A DNA stretch of 64,000 bases from JBBQVZ01 sp963695975 (GTDB lineage: Bacteria; Actinomycetota; UBA4738; HRBIN12). The translations under genes and the position numbers were made by a program. Where the stretch lies: NCBI GenBank assembly GCA_963695975.1, contig CAVOIB010000004.1, positions 62,001 to 126,000 on the forward strand. Reading direction: 5' to 3'. The notes beneath the pieces were generated by a model. The model worked only from the letters and a program-made list of their open reading frames with translations, did no database searches and was not told the DNA's origin. Shown here piece after piece: positions 8,345 through 16,635 of this stretch; the stretch's first letter is position 1, and every line of letters begins with the position of its first letter.

Positions 8345-10306
8345 TCAGATCGTCTGGTCGAAGGATGCCACCAAGTTCTCGCCTTGGCGGGTCGTGGCCG
8401 AGATGAAGAACGTCCAATCGCCGGTCGTCAACGTGATGTCGCTCACGAAATGGCCGGGGGAGAATCGGCGTGCGTCGAGTGGAACGGCGGTCCCGTCCGG
8501 CGAGATCCCGGTCATCGTCACACCGGCCAGCGGAAGCTCGTTCCCGTCGGCGCCGAACGCCGTCATGTGCAGTTCATCGGGACCCGGCGTTCCCGGGTCG
8601 TTGTAGGCCTGGACCTGCTCCCCGGTGTGGAGCGTGATCGTGTAGAGATCCGGCTGCCCTTCTGCGGTGGACACCGTGACGGATTGATGCACCAGGCGCG
8701 TGGCGAGCACGAGGGGGACCTCGGTGCCCTCCGTGGCCGTCTGGACGACGACGGTGACGTTCCAGACGCCGTCGAGCGACAGCTGGGTACCCGCGTTCCT
8801 CCAGCGCGTCCCGGTGCGCGTGAGATCGAGCGTGCTCGGCCCCACCCCTGCCTGTCCCACCGGTTCGAACCGCAGCGAGACGCCCGTGGCGTCGACCGGG
8901 GTCCCCGAGTCGAAGTCCGTGGCCCGGACCACGAAATCGTTGGGACCGGCGGTCCCCGGGGTGACGATGAGCGTGACGTTCATCGTGGTTGCGAAGTCGC
9001 TCCCGCTGACCACGATCCCGGGCCGCGGGGCGGGGGGCTCGGACGCGGGTTGCGGAGAGAGGCCGGTGAGGACGCCGGTGAGCGCGAAGACGCCGACCGC
9101 CCCGACGATCTCGACGGTCATCACCCGATTGAGCAATCCCGGTCGGTCGTCCATCCGCGGGATCGAGCGGTAGCGGTTCACCGCTCCGAGCGCGATGAGC
9201 ACCAGGACCACGGCGATCTTGATCGTGAGGGTGGTGTGGTACGAGCCGTCGAACGGGTGCAGGAGGGCCGAGGGGCCGCCGAGCTCGTTCGCGGCTCGCA
9301 GGACGCCCGTCACCAGCACGACCGCGAGCGCGTAGCCCGCTAGGCGGGAGAAGCGGCGGATCTCGTCGACCGGTTTCGCGTCGTCGGCTGCGGCTCGAAG
9401 CAGCACGATCGCCAACGCGATCCCGCCGATCCAGACGCCGGCCGCCATGAAGTGGAACCATTGGAGGGGAACCTGAACGGCCGGCGTCGAGGCGCCGTCG
9501 GCGTGCCCGCCCACGACGCGGACGGCCATGGCCAGGGACGCCGCGATGCCGACAGGCACGAGCCAGGTCCGATCGGAGGCCCCGCTGGCTGCGATCGCGA
9601 CGACGGCCGCGATCGCGACCGACACAAGCAGCCAGACATAGTCGCGGCCCGCGTTCGAGGAGAGTAGGTCCCCGAGTGACACCCCCACCGCCGAGCGTTC
9701 TGCAAGGAGCATGATCGCGGCGCCGACCACAGCGAGCGAGGCCCCGGCGAACATCACGCGACGCCGGAAGGGGACCGCCCCGCCGAACGCGATGAGGCCC
9801 ACGACGCTCGCTGCGAAGAGCAGCCCGAGCCCCGCGTACAACCCGATCTTCCCGATCACGCTCGCGACGGATGGCGCAGGGGTGCCGCTCCCGGTCGGGC
9901 CCGGCGGGGGCGCGCTCCCCGGGGACACCCCCACGCCGAACGCGAACGCTCCGGCCGTCACGTGGCCGTCCGTCTCCGAGACGACCCGCCAGCTCACCGT
10001 GAACACGCCGTTCGGCAGGTCCGAGGGCAGGGGGATCTGGAGTTGCTTCTGCTCGCCCTCGACCGCGGCCGCCGGTCCCGCCTCCACCCGTTCGCCGGCC
10101 TGATCCAACACGTGGACGATGGAGAGCTTCGGGTCCGGTGGTTCGGTGAACGTCATCGTCACGACGCTCGGGGCCGCCGCCAGCTGGGCGTTGGCGGGAG
10201 GGTCGGAGCTCGCGAGGTTCGCGTGCGCGGCGGCGATGGTTGACGGAAGCAGGACGCAGACGCTCACGAGCAACCCTGCGAGCAGGAGCCGAACGGTCCG
10301 GGTCAT
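8345..10306 (-). CDS. copCD: CopC-CopD fusion, copper resistance/uptake protein
   Basis: A 653-aa fusion. Residues 1-27 are a signal peptide (ending AAAHA, so the mature protein starts at the His that CopC uses as an N-terminal Cu ligand). Residues ~27-125 form a CopC domain (HANLASSDPPANAQL; ETDGHVTAGAFAF with the second copper-ligand His). After a Pro/Gly linker come about eight transmembrane helices of CopD (PF05425 type), then a C-terminal periplasmic domain of ~200 aa containing FVVRATD and HMTAFG segments, resembling a YtkA/FixH-like beta domain. CopC binds Cu in the periplasm and CopD carries it across the membrane. Start ATG 10306 overlaps the upstream stop (ATGA). The C-terminal extension is common in actinobacterial YcnJ-type proteins. 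Confidence 0.88.
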   Translation of the reverse strand: MTRTVRLLLAGLLVSVCVLLPSTIAAAHANLASSDPPANAQLAAAPSVVTMTFTEPPDPKLSIVHVLDQAGERVEAGPAAAVEGEQKQLQIPLPSDLPNGVFTVSWRVVSETDGHVTAGAFAFGVGVSPGSAPPPGPTGSGTPAPSVASVIGKIGLYAGLGLLFAASVVGLIAFGGAVPFRRRVMFAGASLAVVGAAIMLLAERSAVGVSLGDLLSSNAGRDYVWLLVSVAIAAVVAIAASGASDRTWLVPVGIAASLAMAVRVVGGHADGASTPAVQVPLQWFHFMAAGVWIGGIALAIVLLRAAADDAKPVDEIRRFSRLAGYALAVVLVTGVLRAANELGGPSALLHPFDGSYHTTLTIKIAVVLVLIALGAVNRYRSIPRMDDRPGLLNRVMTVEIVGAVGVFALTGVLTGLSPQPASEPPAPRPGIVVSGSDFATTMNVTLIVTPGTAGPNDFVVRATDFDSGTPVDATGVSLRFEPVGQAGVGPSTLDLTRTGTRWRNAGTQLSLDGVWNVTVVVQTATEGTEVPLVLATRLVHQSVTVSTAEGQPDLYTITLHTGEQVQAYNDPGTPGPDELHMTAFGADGNELPLAGVTMTGISPDGTAVPLDARRFSPGHFVSDITLTTGDWTFFISATTRQGENLVASFDQTI

Positions 10307-10866
10307 GCCCCCGCCCCGGTGGTGAATCGCACCGACGTCTCGACGCGCGGGTCGAACGGGCCATGGTCGGCGGCGACGAACTCGGCACCGATCGAGTGTG
10401 CGCCGGGCCCGAGCCCCTTGAGGTTGATCACCTGGACGAGTCCATACGTCATGGAGACCAGTCTGCCGTCGAGCGAGAGGTGGATGTGGCCGGTGTCCGG
10501 TGTGAGCGCGGTCGAGGACGAGTCGACGATCCGGCCGCCGGTGAGCGTCATCACGACCTCGACCTGATCCCCGGTCACGACCGAGCCCGAGGTCGGCCGC
10601 TCGATCGTCAGTGTGGCCGACGACGAGGGTCGCGCCCCGCTCGGCGTCGCGCTCGCCACGTTCGGACGCATGAATTGCCTCGGCAGGGTCAATCCGCCGA
10701 TCACGATCACGACACCGAGCACCGACAACCCCCACGCTCCCCAGATGGGGATGCGCGGGAACCCCCGACCTCGGAGGCGGGACACGCCCGCCCATCCGAC
10801 CCACAGGCCGGCCACCACCGTGACCAGGGCCACCTGCTCGTCGGGGGTTCCCGCGTGCGCCAACAC
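10303..10866 (-). CDS. DUF4399-like membrane protein
   Basis: A 187-aa protein with two N-terminal transmembrane helices (VALVTVVAGLWVGWAGV and WGLSVLGVVIVIGGLTL) and an extracytoplasmic DUF4399-like beta domain (residues ~85-187). The domain shares GHIHLSLDGRL and VAADHGPFDPRV with the lipoprotein at 7889-8332, so it looks like a duplicated module. The first helix is preceded by LAHAG, a possible metal-binding His near the N-terminus. Start GTG 10866 is 7 nt after the previous stop. The end overlaps copCD by ATGA. The product probably sits beside CopCD at the outer face of the membrane; biochemical function is unknown. Confidence 0.7.
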   Translation of the reverse strand: MLAHAGTPDEQVALVTVVAGLWVGWAGVSRLRGRGFPRIPIWGAWGLSVLGVVIVIGGLTLPRQFMRPNVASATPSGARPSSSATLTIERPTSGSVVTGDQVEVVMTLTGGRIVDSSSTALTPDTGHIHLSLDGRLVSMTYGLVQVINLKGLGPGAHSIGAEFVAADHGPFDPRVETSVRFTTGAGA

Positions 10867-10872
10867 GGTCGG

Positions 10873-11520
10873 CTAGCTGCGCTTCCGTGTGAGCGCGACC
10901 ACCGCGACGATCAGGCCGGCGGCGCCTACCACGATCCCGATGATCCCGAACGTCTTGGCGCTGGATGCGGCATCGCTCGCGTCGCTCGCTGCCGACGAGA
11001 CCGTGGCTAGTTCCTTCGTCGTCCGAGCCGACTCCGCTTCGATCCGCGAGGCGAGGTCGGCGTTCGTCGGGTATTGGGCCGCCGGGAACGTCGCTCCTGC
11101 GATGTCCTGCACTTCATCGAAGGTCTGGGGACCAGAGGTGAGCGTGAGGTTGAACTTCACGCCATCCAACGTGCCGGACAGCGTGAACGTATACGCCCCC
11201 GCCTGCGTGGGTACGAAGGGTGCCTGGTACTGACCCGGCTCCTCCATCGGGTCGAACGTCATCGCGTCCGAGGTCTGGTCTCCGAATCCCACCGTCACCG
11301 TGAGGGCGTCACCCACGTCGGTGACGGGTTTGCCTCCCTTCGAGAGATCGAGGAACACGGCGTTCGGTTGGCCGGTGTACGCCGGCTCGTCCAGGAATCC
11401 GATCTCCAGGTCGAAGGGACCGACGCTCCGCTCGGCGTGTGCGGAAGCGATGCCGGGTGACAGTGCGAGGACGACTGCGGACAGCAGGAACGCCACCGCG
11501 AGTTTCGCGCGGACGCGCAT
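10873..11520 (-). CDS. Exported protein with C-terminal membrane anchor, copper-operon member
   Basis: A 215-aa protein with a signal peptide (LAVAFLLSAVVLALSPGIASA) whose predicted mature end starts HAERSVG, again a His at the N-terminus as in CopC-type proteins. A ~120-residue beta domain follows (YTGQPNAVFLDLSKGG; PGQYQAPFVPTQAGAYTFTLSG), similar in style to YtkA-like/FixH-like immunoglobulin folds. Then come a helical Ala/Ser/Glu stalk and a C-terminal transmembrane helix ending in TRKRS. I chose ATG 11520 because AAGGAG lies 8 nt upstream; longer in-frame starts lack an RBS. It probably opens the copper-handling part of the operon. The exact role is not known. Confidence 0.7.
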   Translation of the reverse strand: MRVRAKLAVAFLLSAVVLALSPGIASAHAERSVGPFDLEIGFLDEPAYTGQPNAVFLDLSKGGKPVTDVGDALTVTVGFGDQTSDAMTFDPMEEPGQYQAPFVPTQAGAYTFTLSGTLDGVKFNLTLTSGPQTFDEVQDIAGATFPAAQYPTNADLASRIEAESARTTKELATVSSAASDASDAASSAKTFGIIGIVVGAAGLIVAVVALTRKRS

Positions 11521-11576
11521 AGATAGATCTCCTTCCATCGACTGACGTTCGCGCCCCGTGGCGCGAAGGCTTGCGG

Positions 11577-12146
11577 TCAGCACATGGGGGGAGGGCCGCG
11601 GACGCCGCTCGCGAACAGCTCGCGGCCGCTTGGGACGACGAGGCGGCCGGGGATCGTGAACGCGACGGCGGGTCGAGAGGGGGCGACAGCGCCCGTGCCG
11701 ACGAACGCTGCGACCCGGTCGGCGGCACGAAGCAGCAGGCCGATGAGGGCGGCTGCCAGGAGCCCCACCCCGATCTGCACGGTGACCCCAACCGGAACGA
11801 TGGGCTCTTGGAGGAGTGGGTGCAGCGGGGCGCCCGCGGTCACGCGTTCGAGGAGCTCCATGATCGCGAACGCGGCCACTTGGAACCCCACGACCCAACC
11901 GGCGATCGGACCGGCGCGGCCGGGGTCCCGGTGCGTCAGTCGTCCGAGGAAGATCGACGCGAACGCCGCCAGCGCCAAGACGAGCGCCGCGTCGTTCGCG
12001 AGGCCCAGGTAGGTGTGACCGGAGTCGCGCAACATGGATGCGCGGGCGTGGCTCTCCGGCGAAACGATCAGGTACGTGAGCCAGTGGCCGGTCAGCACAC
12101 CGCCCACCGCCACCCCGAGCGTCGCCACGGGTCGCCGAGCGTTCAT
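11577..12146 (-). CDS. Four-helix membrane protein, unknown
   Basis: A 189-aa hydrophobic protein with about four transmembrane segments and a hydrophilic tail ending GVRGPPPMC. I do not recognise the family. The start ATG 12146 is supported by a TACAAT hexamer ending 7 nt upstream with no Shine-Dalgarno, so the mRNA is likely leaderless. It is followed after 56 bp by the exported protein at 11520 and then the overlapping copper/envelope genes, so it is probably the promoter-proximal gene of that operon. Histidines fall in or next to helices (TGHWLTYL, SGHTYLGL), which would suit metal or haem contact, but that is speculation. Confidence 0.62.
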   Translation of the reverse strand: MNARRPVATLGVAVGGVLTGHWLTYLIVSPESHARASMLRDSGHTYLGLANDAALVLALAAFASIFLGRLTHRDPGRAGPIAGWVVGFQVAAFAIMELLERVTAGAPLHPLLQEPIVPVGVTVQIGVGLLAAALIGLLLRAADRVAAFVGTGAVAPSRPAVAFTIPGRLVVPSGRELFASGVRGPPPMC

Positions 12147-12153
12147 CCCGGCG

Positions 12154-12163
12154 ATTGTAGGCT
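12154..12163. promoter_or_regulatory. Overlapping divergent -10 elements
   Basis: On the minus strand TACAAT (12159-12154) is 7 nt from ATG 12146. On the plus strand TAGGCT (12158-12163) is 31 nt from ATG 12195. The two hexamers share 2 bp, so the two promoters should exclude one another. The calls rest on hexamer match and spacing only. Confidence 0.55.
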
Positions 12164-12194
12164 TGCGGCCGGACAGCGCCTGGGACGGAGGATC

Positions 12195-13055
12195 ATGGAT
12201 CCGCGAGACGTTCGGCACGTAGGGGTCGTCGGCTGTGGGCTGATGGGCTCCGGGATCGTGGAGGTCGTGGCCCGAACGGGAGCCGAGGTGACGTTCGTGG
12301 AGGGCACGGACGAGCTGGCAGCGCGCGGACGTGCCGCCGTCGAGCGCTCGGTCGCGAAGGCCGTCGAACGGGGCCAGCTGGAGGCGGCTGACGCCGAAGC
12401 ACTCCTCGGGCGGGTCCGAGGCGTCACCGAGCTGGCCAGTCTCGACGACACCGATCTGGTGATCGAGGCGGCCACCGAGGACCGGGACGCGAAGCTTGAG
12501 ATCTTCCGAACGCTCGGCGAGGTGGCGCGGCCAACCATCGTGCTGGCGTCCAATACCTCGTCGATCCCGATCGTGGAACTGGCGATGGCTTCGGGCCGGC
12601 CGGACCGCGTCGTGGGTATGCACTTCTTCAACCCTCCACCGGTGATGAAGCTGTTGGAGCTGACCCCCGCCGCCACCACGTCGGAAGAGACGCTCGGGTT
12701 CGTCCTCGCCTACGGCACCGACGTGCTCGGCAAGACGTGCGTGCAAGCGAAGGATCGGGCCGGGTTCATCGTGAACCGGTTGCTCGTGCCATATCTGTTC
12801 GATGCGATCCGCCTCTACGACGAGGGGTTCGCGACGGCCGAAGACATCGACACGGCCGTCCACCTGGGGCTCGCGCACCCGATGGGGCCACTCACGCTGA
12901 TGGATCTGATCGGGCTGGACACGATGCTGCACGTCGGCGAGGTGCTCTTCGAGGAGTTCCGGGACGCGAGGTTCGCGCCGCCGCCGCTCCTTCGCCGCAT
13001 GGTCGCGGCCGGCCGTCTTGGGAAGAAGTCGGGCGGAGGGTTCTACGACACCTGA
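12195..13055 (+). CDS. 3-hydroxybutyryl-CoA dehydrogenase
   Basis: A 286-aa NAD(P)-dependent 3-hydroxyacyl-CoA dehydrogenase (Hbd/FadB2 family) interconverting acetoacetyl-CoA and 3-hydroxybutyryl-CoA. The Rossmann motif is GVVGCGLMGSGI (residues 9-20). The catalytic region reads HFFNPPPVMKLLEL, with the family His and Asn, and the C-terminal domain has GFIVNRLLVPYL and HPMGPLTLMDLIGLD. Length matches the family. ATG 12195 follows GGAGG by 3-4 nt. The gene stands alone between the divergent envelope operon and the DUF929/VKOR pair. It would supply the second step of an acetyl-CoA to butyryl/ethylmalonyl-CoA route whose other enzymes are at 21376, 25474 and 26672, or act in fatty acid oxidation. 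Confidence 0.9.
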   Translation: MDPRDVRHVGVVGCGLMGSGIVEVVARTGAEVTFVEGTDELAARGRAAVERSVAKAVERGQLEAADAEALLGRVRGVTELASLDDTDLVIEAATEDRDAKLEIFRTLGEVARPTIVLASNTSSIPIVELAMASGRPDRVVGMHFFNPPPVMKLLELTPAATTSEETLGFVLAYGTDVLGKTCVQAKDRAGFIVNRLLVPYLFDAIRLYDEGFATAEDIDTAVHLGLAHPMGPLTLMDLIGLDTMLHVGEVLFEEFRDARFAPPPLLRRMVAAGRLGKKSGGGFYDT

Positions 13056-13073
13056 CCTTGAGGTCCGCTCCCA

Positions 13074-13089
13074 GGACTCCGAAGGGCCC
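13074..13089. promoter_or_regulatory. CCTTNGG-type motif upstream of DUF929/VKOR
   Basis: Read on the minus strand, this is GGGCCCTTCGGAGTCC. It lies about 65 bp upstream of the predicted transcription start of the DUF929 gene (-10 TAGGCT at 13137-13142). It matches the element also seen near the HPF, Hsp20, DoxX and FtsH genes. A DevR/NarL-type regulator is a candidate binder, by inference. Confidence 0.45.
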
Positions 13090-13183
13090 TGTTCCTACGG
13101 GTCGCTCGGCCTGAGGGCCGGAACGCGGGCTCGTCCTAGGCTTGAGGGCAGATCGCGGCCACCGTGACCTCGAGGAGAACCGG

Positions 13184-14107
13184 ATGACGAACAGGACCGC
13201 ACAGCGGAAGAAGCAGGCGGCGAAGGGCAATCCGTCGAAGGGCCGGTCGTCGAAGGCGGGCCAGCGGAAGAGCCAGCCACGGCGATCGCGAGCTCCGATG
13301 TTCGCCATCGGCGCCGTGGTGGCGATCGTGATCGCGATGGTCGGGTTGAGCGTCTACAACCATGTGAAGACCCCGGCGACTCCCGGCGACAGCGCATCGG
13401 CGAAGGTGATCGAAGCGGTGACCACCGTTCCGGTCTCTGCGCTCGATGCCGTGGGGGCGGGCCAAGGCACCACCCCGCCGGTGGCGATCCCCGCGGGGGC
13501 CCCGGAGGTGACGAGCGGAGGGAAGCCCGAGGTTCTCTACATCGGCGCCGAGTACTGCCCCTACTGCGCGGCCCAGCGGTGGCCCCTGGTGGTCGCGCTC
13601 TCCCGGTTCGGGACGTTCTCAGGGCTCGGGCTCACAACGTCGTCGGCGACCGACGTCTTCCCCAGCACGCCGACAGTGACGTTCCACGGGTCGACGTACA
13701 CGAGCGACGTTCTCTCGTTCTCCGGCGTGGAGACGAACACGAACCAGCTCTCGGCGACGGGGACGGGTTACGAGGCCCTTGACACGCTGACGCCCGAGCA
13801 GCAACAACTGATGCAGACGTACGACGCCCCCCCGTACACGTCGCCCGCGGGGAGCATCCCGTTCCTGCTCATCGGGGATCGGTTCGTGATCACCGGCTCG
13901 AGCTATCACCCCGATGTCTTGCAGGGCAAGACGTGGCAGCAGATAGCGGCCGCCCTCTCGATTCCCTCGAGTCCGATCGCGAACGACGTGCTGGGGACCG
14001 CCAACATGCTCACCGCCGCGATCTGTCAACTGACCGGTGGCCAGCCCGCGAACGTGTGCACGGCTCCGGGCGTGACGGCCGCCGCGGCGACCCTGCCGGC
14101 GGCATGA
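13184..14107 (+). CDS. DUF929 membrane-anchored thioredoxin-like protein
   Basis: A 307-aa protein of the DUF929 family. It has a Lys/Arg/Ser-rich cytoplasmic start (residues 1-36), one transmembrane helix (APMFAIGAVVAIVIAMVGL) and an extracytoplasmic thioredoxin-like domain with the redox motif EYCPYCAAQRW (CPYC, as in thiol oxidants). Two further cysteines near the C-terminus (ICQLTGG and NVCTAPG) may form a structural disulfide. ATG 13184 has GAGGAG upstream and a TAGGCT -10 at 13137-13142. The stop overlaps the VKOR start (ATGA), so the pair should be made together: VKOR reoxidises the CPYC cysteines, which then oxidise exported proteins. This pairing is a known layout in actinobacteria and archaea. 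Confidence 0.88.
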   Translation: MTNRTAQRKKQAAKGNPSKGRSSKAGQRKSQPRRSRAPMFAIGAVVAIVIAMVGLSVYNHVKTPATPGDSASAKVIEAVTTVPVSALDAVGAGQGTTPPVAIPAGAPEVTSGGKPEVLYIGAEYCPYCAAQRWPLVVALSRFGTFSGLGLTTSSATDVFPSTPTVTFHGSTYTSDVLSFSGVETNTNQLSATGTGYEALDTLTPEQQQLMQTYDAPPYTSPAGSIPFLLIGDRFVITGSSYHPDVLQGKTWQQIAAALSIPSSPIANDVLGTANMLTAAICQLTGGQPANVCTAPGVTAAAATLPAA

Positions 14108-14550
14108 GTCGACCCGCCTGGGTCTCTCCCGTCAGTTTCGGGTGCGCGATCGCGGGTACGGGGGTGTCGAGCTACCTGACGATCGCGCACTACACGTCGC
14201 CGACCGTGCTCGCGTGCGTGTCGAACGGTATCGTCAACTGCGAGCGGGTCACGACGAGCGCGCAGTCCGCGGTGCTCGGTGTCCCGGTGGCGTTGATCGG
14301 ACTCTGGTGGTTCCTGGCGATGAGCGGTCTCTGCTCGCCCTGGGCCTGGCGCTCGTCGGCACCGTGGGTCTTCCTCGTCCGGCAGGTGGCGGTTTGGACG
14401 GCGATGGCGTTCGTGCTGTGGCTCGTGTACGCGGAGCTGTTCGTGATCCGCGCGATCTGCCTGTGGTGTACGGTCGCGCACGTGCTGGCGTTCGGGCTGT
14501 TCGTGATCGTCGTCCTCTACGGCTCGGAGACTGCAGCAGTAGAGCGCTGA
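14104..14550 (+). CDS. Vitamin K epoxide reductase family protein
   Basis: A 148-aa integral membrane VKOR homologue. Four hydrophobic segments are seen. The loop cysteines are Cys40 (TVLACVSNG) and Cys47 (VNCERV), and the active-site pair is CLWC (residues 120-123), in AICLWCTVAHV; this is the four-cysteine relay that passes electrons from a thioredoxin-like partner to quinone. The protein is the minimal VKOR domain without the fused thioredoxin found in some bacteria; the neighbour DUF929 protein supplies that part. It starts at ATG 14104 overlapping the DUF929 stop. It ends 31 bp before a convergent glycosyltransferase gene. Confidence 0.9.
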   Translation: MSRPAWVSPVSFGCAIAGTGVSSYLTIAHYTSPTVLACVSNGIVNCERVTTSAQSAVLGVPVALIGLWWFLAMSGLCSPWAWRSSAPWVFLVRQVAVWTAMAFVLWLVYAELFVIRAICLWCTVAHVLAFGLFVIVVLYGSETAAVER

Positions 14551-14581
14551 ACGAACCAGGTGGTGCCGTGGTCCACCGCGA

Positions 14582-15502
14582 TCACGGCTTCGCTCGCTCG
14601 ATCAACCCCGCCATGTAGCCGGCGACCTTCGCGGTGTCGATCCAGCCCATCAGCGCGGGAACGGCGATCGTTGCGCTCGCGCGGTCCCATGGGTCGGAGA
14701 AGCGACGCCAGGCGCGGCGGACCGGCTCACCCGCGTATGCGACCGCACCGGCGGCGGCCAGCACCTTCGGCCAGCGGCGCCGGGAGGCCACTGCGACACC
14801 CAGGCCCGTGTACGCGCCGAGCCGTACGGCGTGGCGTTCCGGATGCATGCCGGCCTGCGCGTCACCCCGCGCATAGCGGAAGTACTGGGTCCACGTGGCG
14901 CCGAGCGTGGGCCGCAGCCGCCAGCGCACGATCGCGTCCGGGACGAAGCGCATGTCGAGCCCGAGCTGCCGCCAGCGGTGGTTCACCCACATGTCCTCGC
15001 CTATGTCGAGCCACTCCGGATACATCCCGGCGACCTCGATCGCCTCGCGACGGAACGCCACGGAACGCCCGCTGGGCATGAACGCCGCCGGATCCACCTC
15101 TGCGGCGCTCTCGGGGAGGTTCACCGCCGCCATGCACTCCTGGAAGAAGCCTTCGGCGATCGGCTCGTAGAAACCCATCGAGACGTCGCCGCCCGCCTCG
15201 ATCGGCACCAGGATCCGCTCCAGCCAGGCCGGGTCGAGGACGCAGTCCGCGTCGCTCACCGCGATCACGTCGTGCGCGGCAGCGGCGATCGCCACGTTGC
15301 GGCCGCGTGCGATGTTCGCTCCTCGTTCCTCGATCAGGGTGATGGCCGTCTCCGACCGGAGCAGGTCGGTCGTGCCGTCGGTGGATCCGCCGTCGACGAT
15401 GATCACCTCGTCCGGCGCGCGGGTCTGTGTGGCGACCGAGCCGAGGAACTCCTCGATGTGGGCGGCCGCGTCCTTCACGGTCGAGATCAGCGAGACCTTC
15501 AC
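14582..15502 (-). CDS. Family 2 glycosyltransferase
   Basis: A 306-aa GT2 (GT-A fold) enzyme. The N-terminal nucleotide-binding strand is MKVSLISTVKDAAAHI, then VDGGSTDGT (residues 37-45) and the metal-binding DADC at ~84-87; GEDMWVNHRW near residue 188 holds the usual ED acid/base pair. The last ~90 residues include two hydrophobic stretches that could sit at the membrane. The start is GTG 15502, overlapping the stop of the GT4 gene as GTGA. It is the terminal gene of the carboxylase-to-glycosyltransferase operon. Donor and acceptor sugars cannot be told from sequence; a cell-wall or surface glycan is the likely product. Confidence 0.87.
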   Translation of the reverse strand: MKVSLISTVKDAAAHIEEFLGSVATQTRAPDEVIIVDGGSTDGTTDLLRSETAITLIEERGANIARGRNVAIAAAAHDVIAVSDADCVLDPAWLERILVPIEAGGDVSMGFYEPIAEGFFQECMAAVNLPESAAEVDPAAFMPSGRSVAFRREAIEVAGMYPEWLDIGEDMWVNHRWRQLGLDMRFVPDAIVRWRLRPTLGATWTQYFRYARGDAQAGMHPERHAVRLGAYTGLGVAVASRRRWPKVLAAAGAVAYAGEPVRRAWRRFSDPWDRASATIAVPALMGWIDTAKVAGYMAGLIERAKP

Positions 15503-16635
15503 GATGCTCCCGTCACCTGCCGGTAGACATCGAGCGTAGCGCGCGCGGTCGCCGCCCAGGTGAACGAGGCCGCGTGTTCACGACCCCTGCGACGGAGGTC
15601 GTTCGCGAACGCATGATCGCCGAGGACGCGGCGGAGTCCGTCGGCGATCGCCGCTTCGTCCGTCGGATCGACGAGCACTGCGGCGTCACCGGCGACCTCG
15701 GGGATAGACGAGGCGTTCGACGCAACGACCGGAGCGCCGAGTCCCATCGCCTCGATCACCGGGAGCCCGAACCCTTCGTACAGGGAGACGTAAGCGACGG
15801 CGGCGGCATCCGCGTACGCGCATCGGAGGTCGATCTCACCCGTCACGATCACGCCGTCGCCTCCACGCCGCGCGAGCTCGGTGCGTAGTTCGTTCACCCC
15901 ACCGCCTTCCGGGCCCGCGAGCACGAGCAGATGGGGGAGGCCCTCCGCCCGAAGCGTCCGATACGCCTTCACCAGTCGGACGAGGTTCTTCCGCGGCTCG
16001 ATCGTTCCGACGGCAAGGATGTACGGAGGGTGGATCCCGTGGGCGGCCAGGTCCTCGCGCATCCGGGGAAGCTCATCGGCCGTCGGCGGCTCGAGCGATG
16101 ATGCGAGCGGCGTGACGTGGATCCGGCCCGGATCGGCGTGGAGCTCGTCCACGAGGTCGGTCCCGGTGCGCTCGGACGGGACGAGGATCGCATCGGCACG
16201 ATCGACCGCCGCCATCGTCCCCCAACGATAGAGGCGCAGCCACGTTGGCGGGAACAGATCGGGGAACCGTTCGAACGCGAGGTCGTGGACGGTCGCGACG
16301 AGACGTTGCCGGTCGTGCACCGGGGGGACGGCCGCGTGGTTCGTCGCGTGCACGATGTCGCAGTCGCCGAGGGAAGCCGGCAGGCGGGGCCGTCCGAAGC
16401 GGTCCCACGAGGGATAGAGCCTCCGGATGGACCCTGCCAGCTCGATCCCCAGCGTCCCGTCGGCGGTCGGCGGCACCGGTCCGTGCGGCACTCTGCCCCA
16501 ACGGGCATGGAACGGTGTCAGCTCAAGGGTCGGGTCCTCGCGCTGGAGCGCTCCGAACGCGAGCTCCCGGACGTAGGTACCGATGCCCCCGGGAGCATCG
16601 AACCACAATTGATCGATGTGGAACGCGACCTTCAC
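15499..16635 (-). CDS. Family 4 glycosyltransferase
   Basis: A 378-aa GT4 (GT-B fold) retaining glycosyltransferase. It opens KVAFHIDQLWFDAPGGIGTYVREL, with the GGIGTY glycine-rich acceptor loop. The donor-binding C-terminal half has ILAVGTIEPRKNLVRLV and the E-x7-E motif in YEGFGLPVIEAMGLGAP. I chose GTG 16635 because it overlaps the cupin stop as GTGA and gives the usual MKVAFHID opening; a GTG 24 nt upstream is possible. It is similar in design to the GT4 at 61011-62177. It is coupled to the cupin gene upstream and the GT2 gene downstream. Confidence 0.87.
   Translation of the reverse strand: MKVAFHIDQLWFDAPGGIGTYVRELAFGALQREDPTLELTPFHARWGRVPHGPVPPTADGTLGIELAGSIRRLYPSWDRFGRPRLPASLGDCDIVHATNHAAVPPVHDRQRLVATVHDLAFERFPDLFPPTWLRLYRWGTMAAVDRADAILVPSERTGTDLVDELHADPGRIHVTPLASSLEPPTADELPRMREDLAAHGIHPPYILAVGTIEPRKNLVRLVKAYRTLRAEGLPHLLVLAGPEGGGVNELRTELARRGGDGVIVTGEIDLRCAYADAAAVAYVSLYEGFGLPVIEAMGLGAPVVASNASSIPEVAGDAAVLVDPTDEAAIADGLRRVLGDHAFANDLRRRGREHAASFTWAATARATLDVYRQVTGAS

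Noticed and set aside
8865..8885. GGTTCGAACC sequence resembling a tRNA T-loop
   Set aside because: It lies inside the copCD coding region and no cloverleaf arms surround it. No tRNA gene was found in the window.
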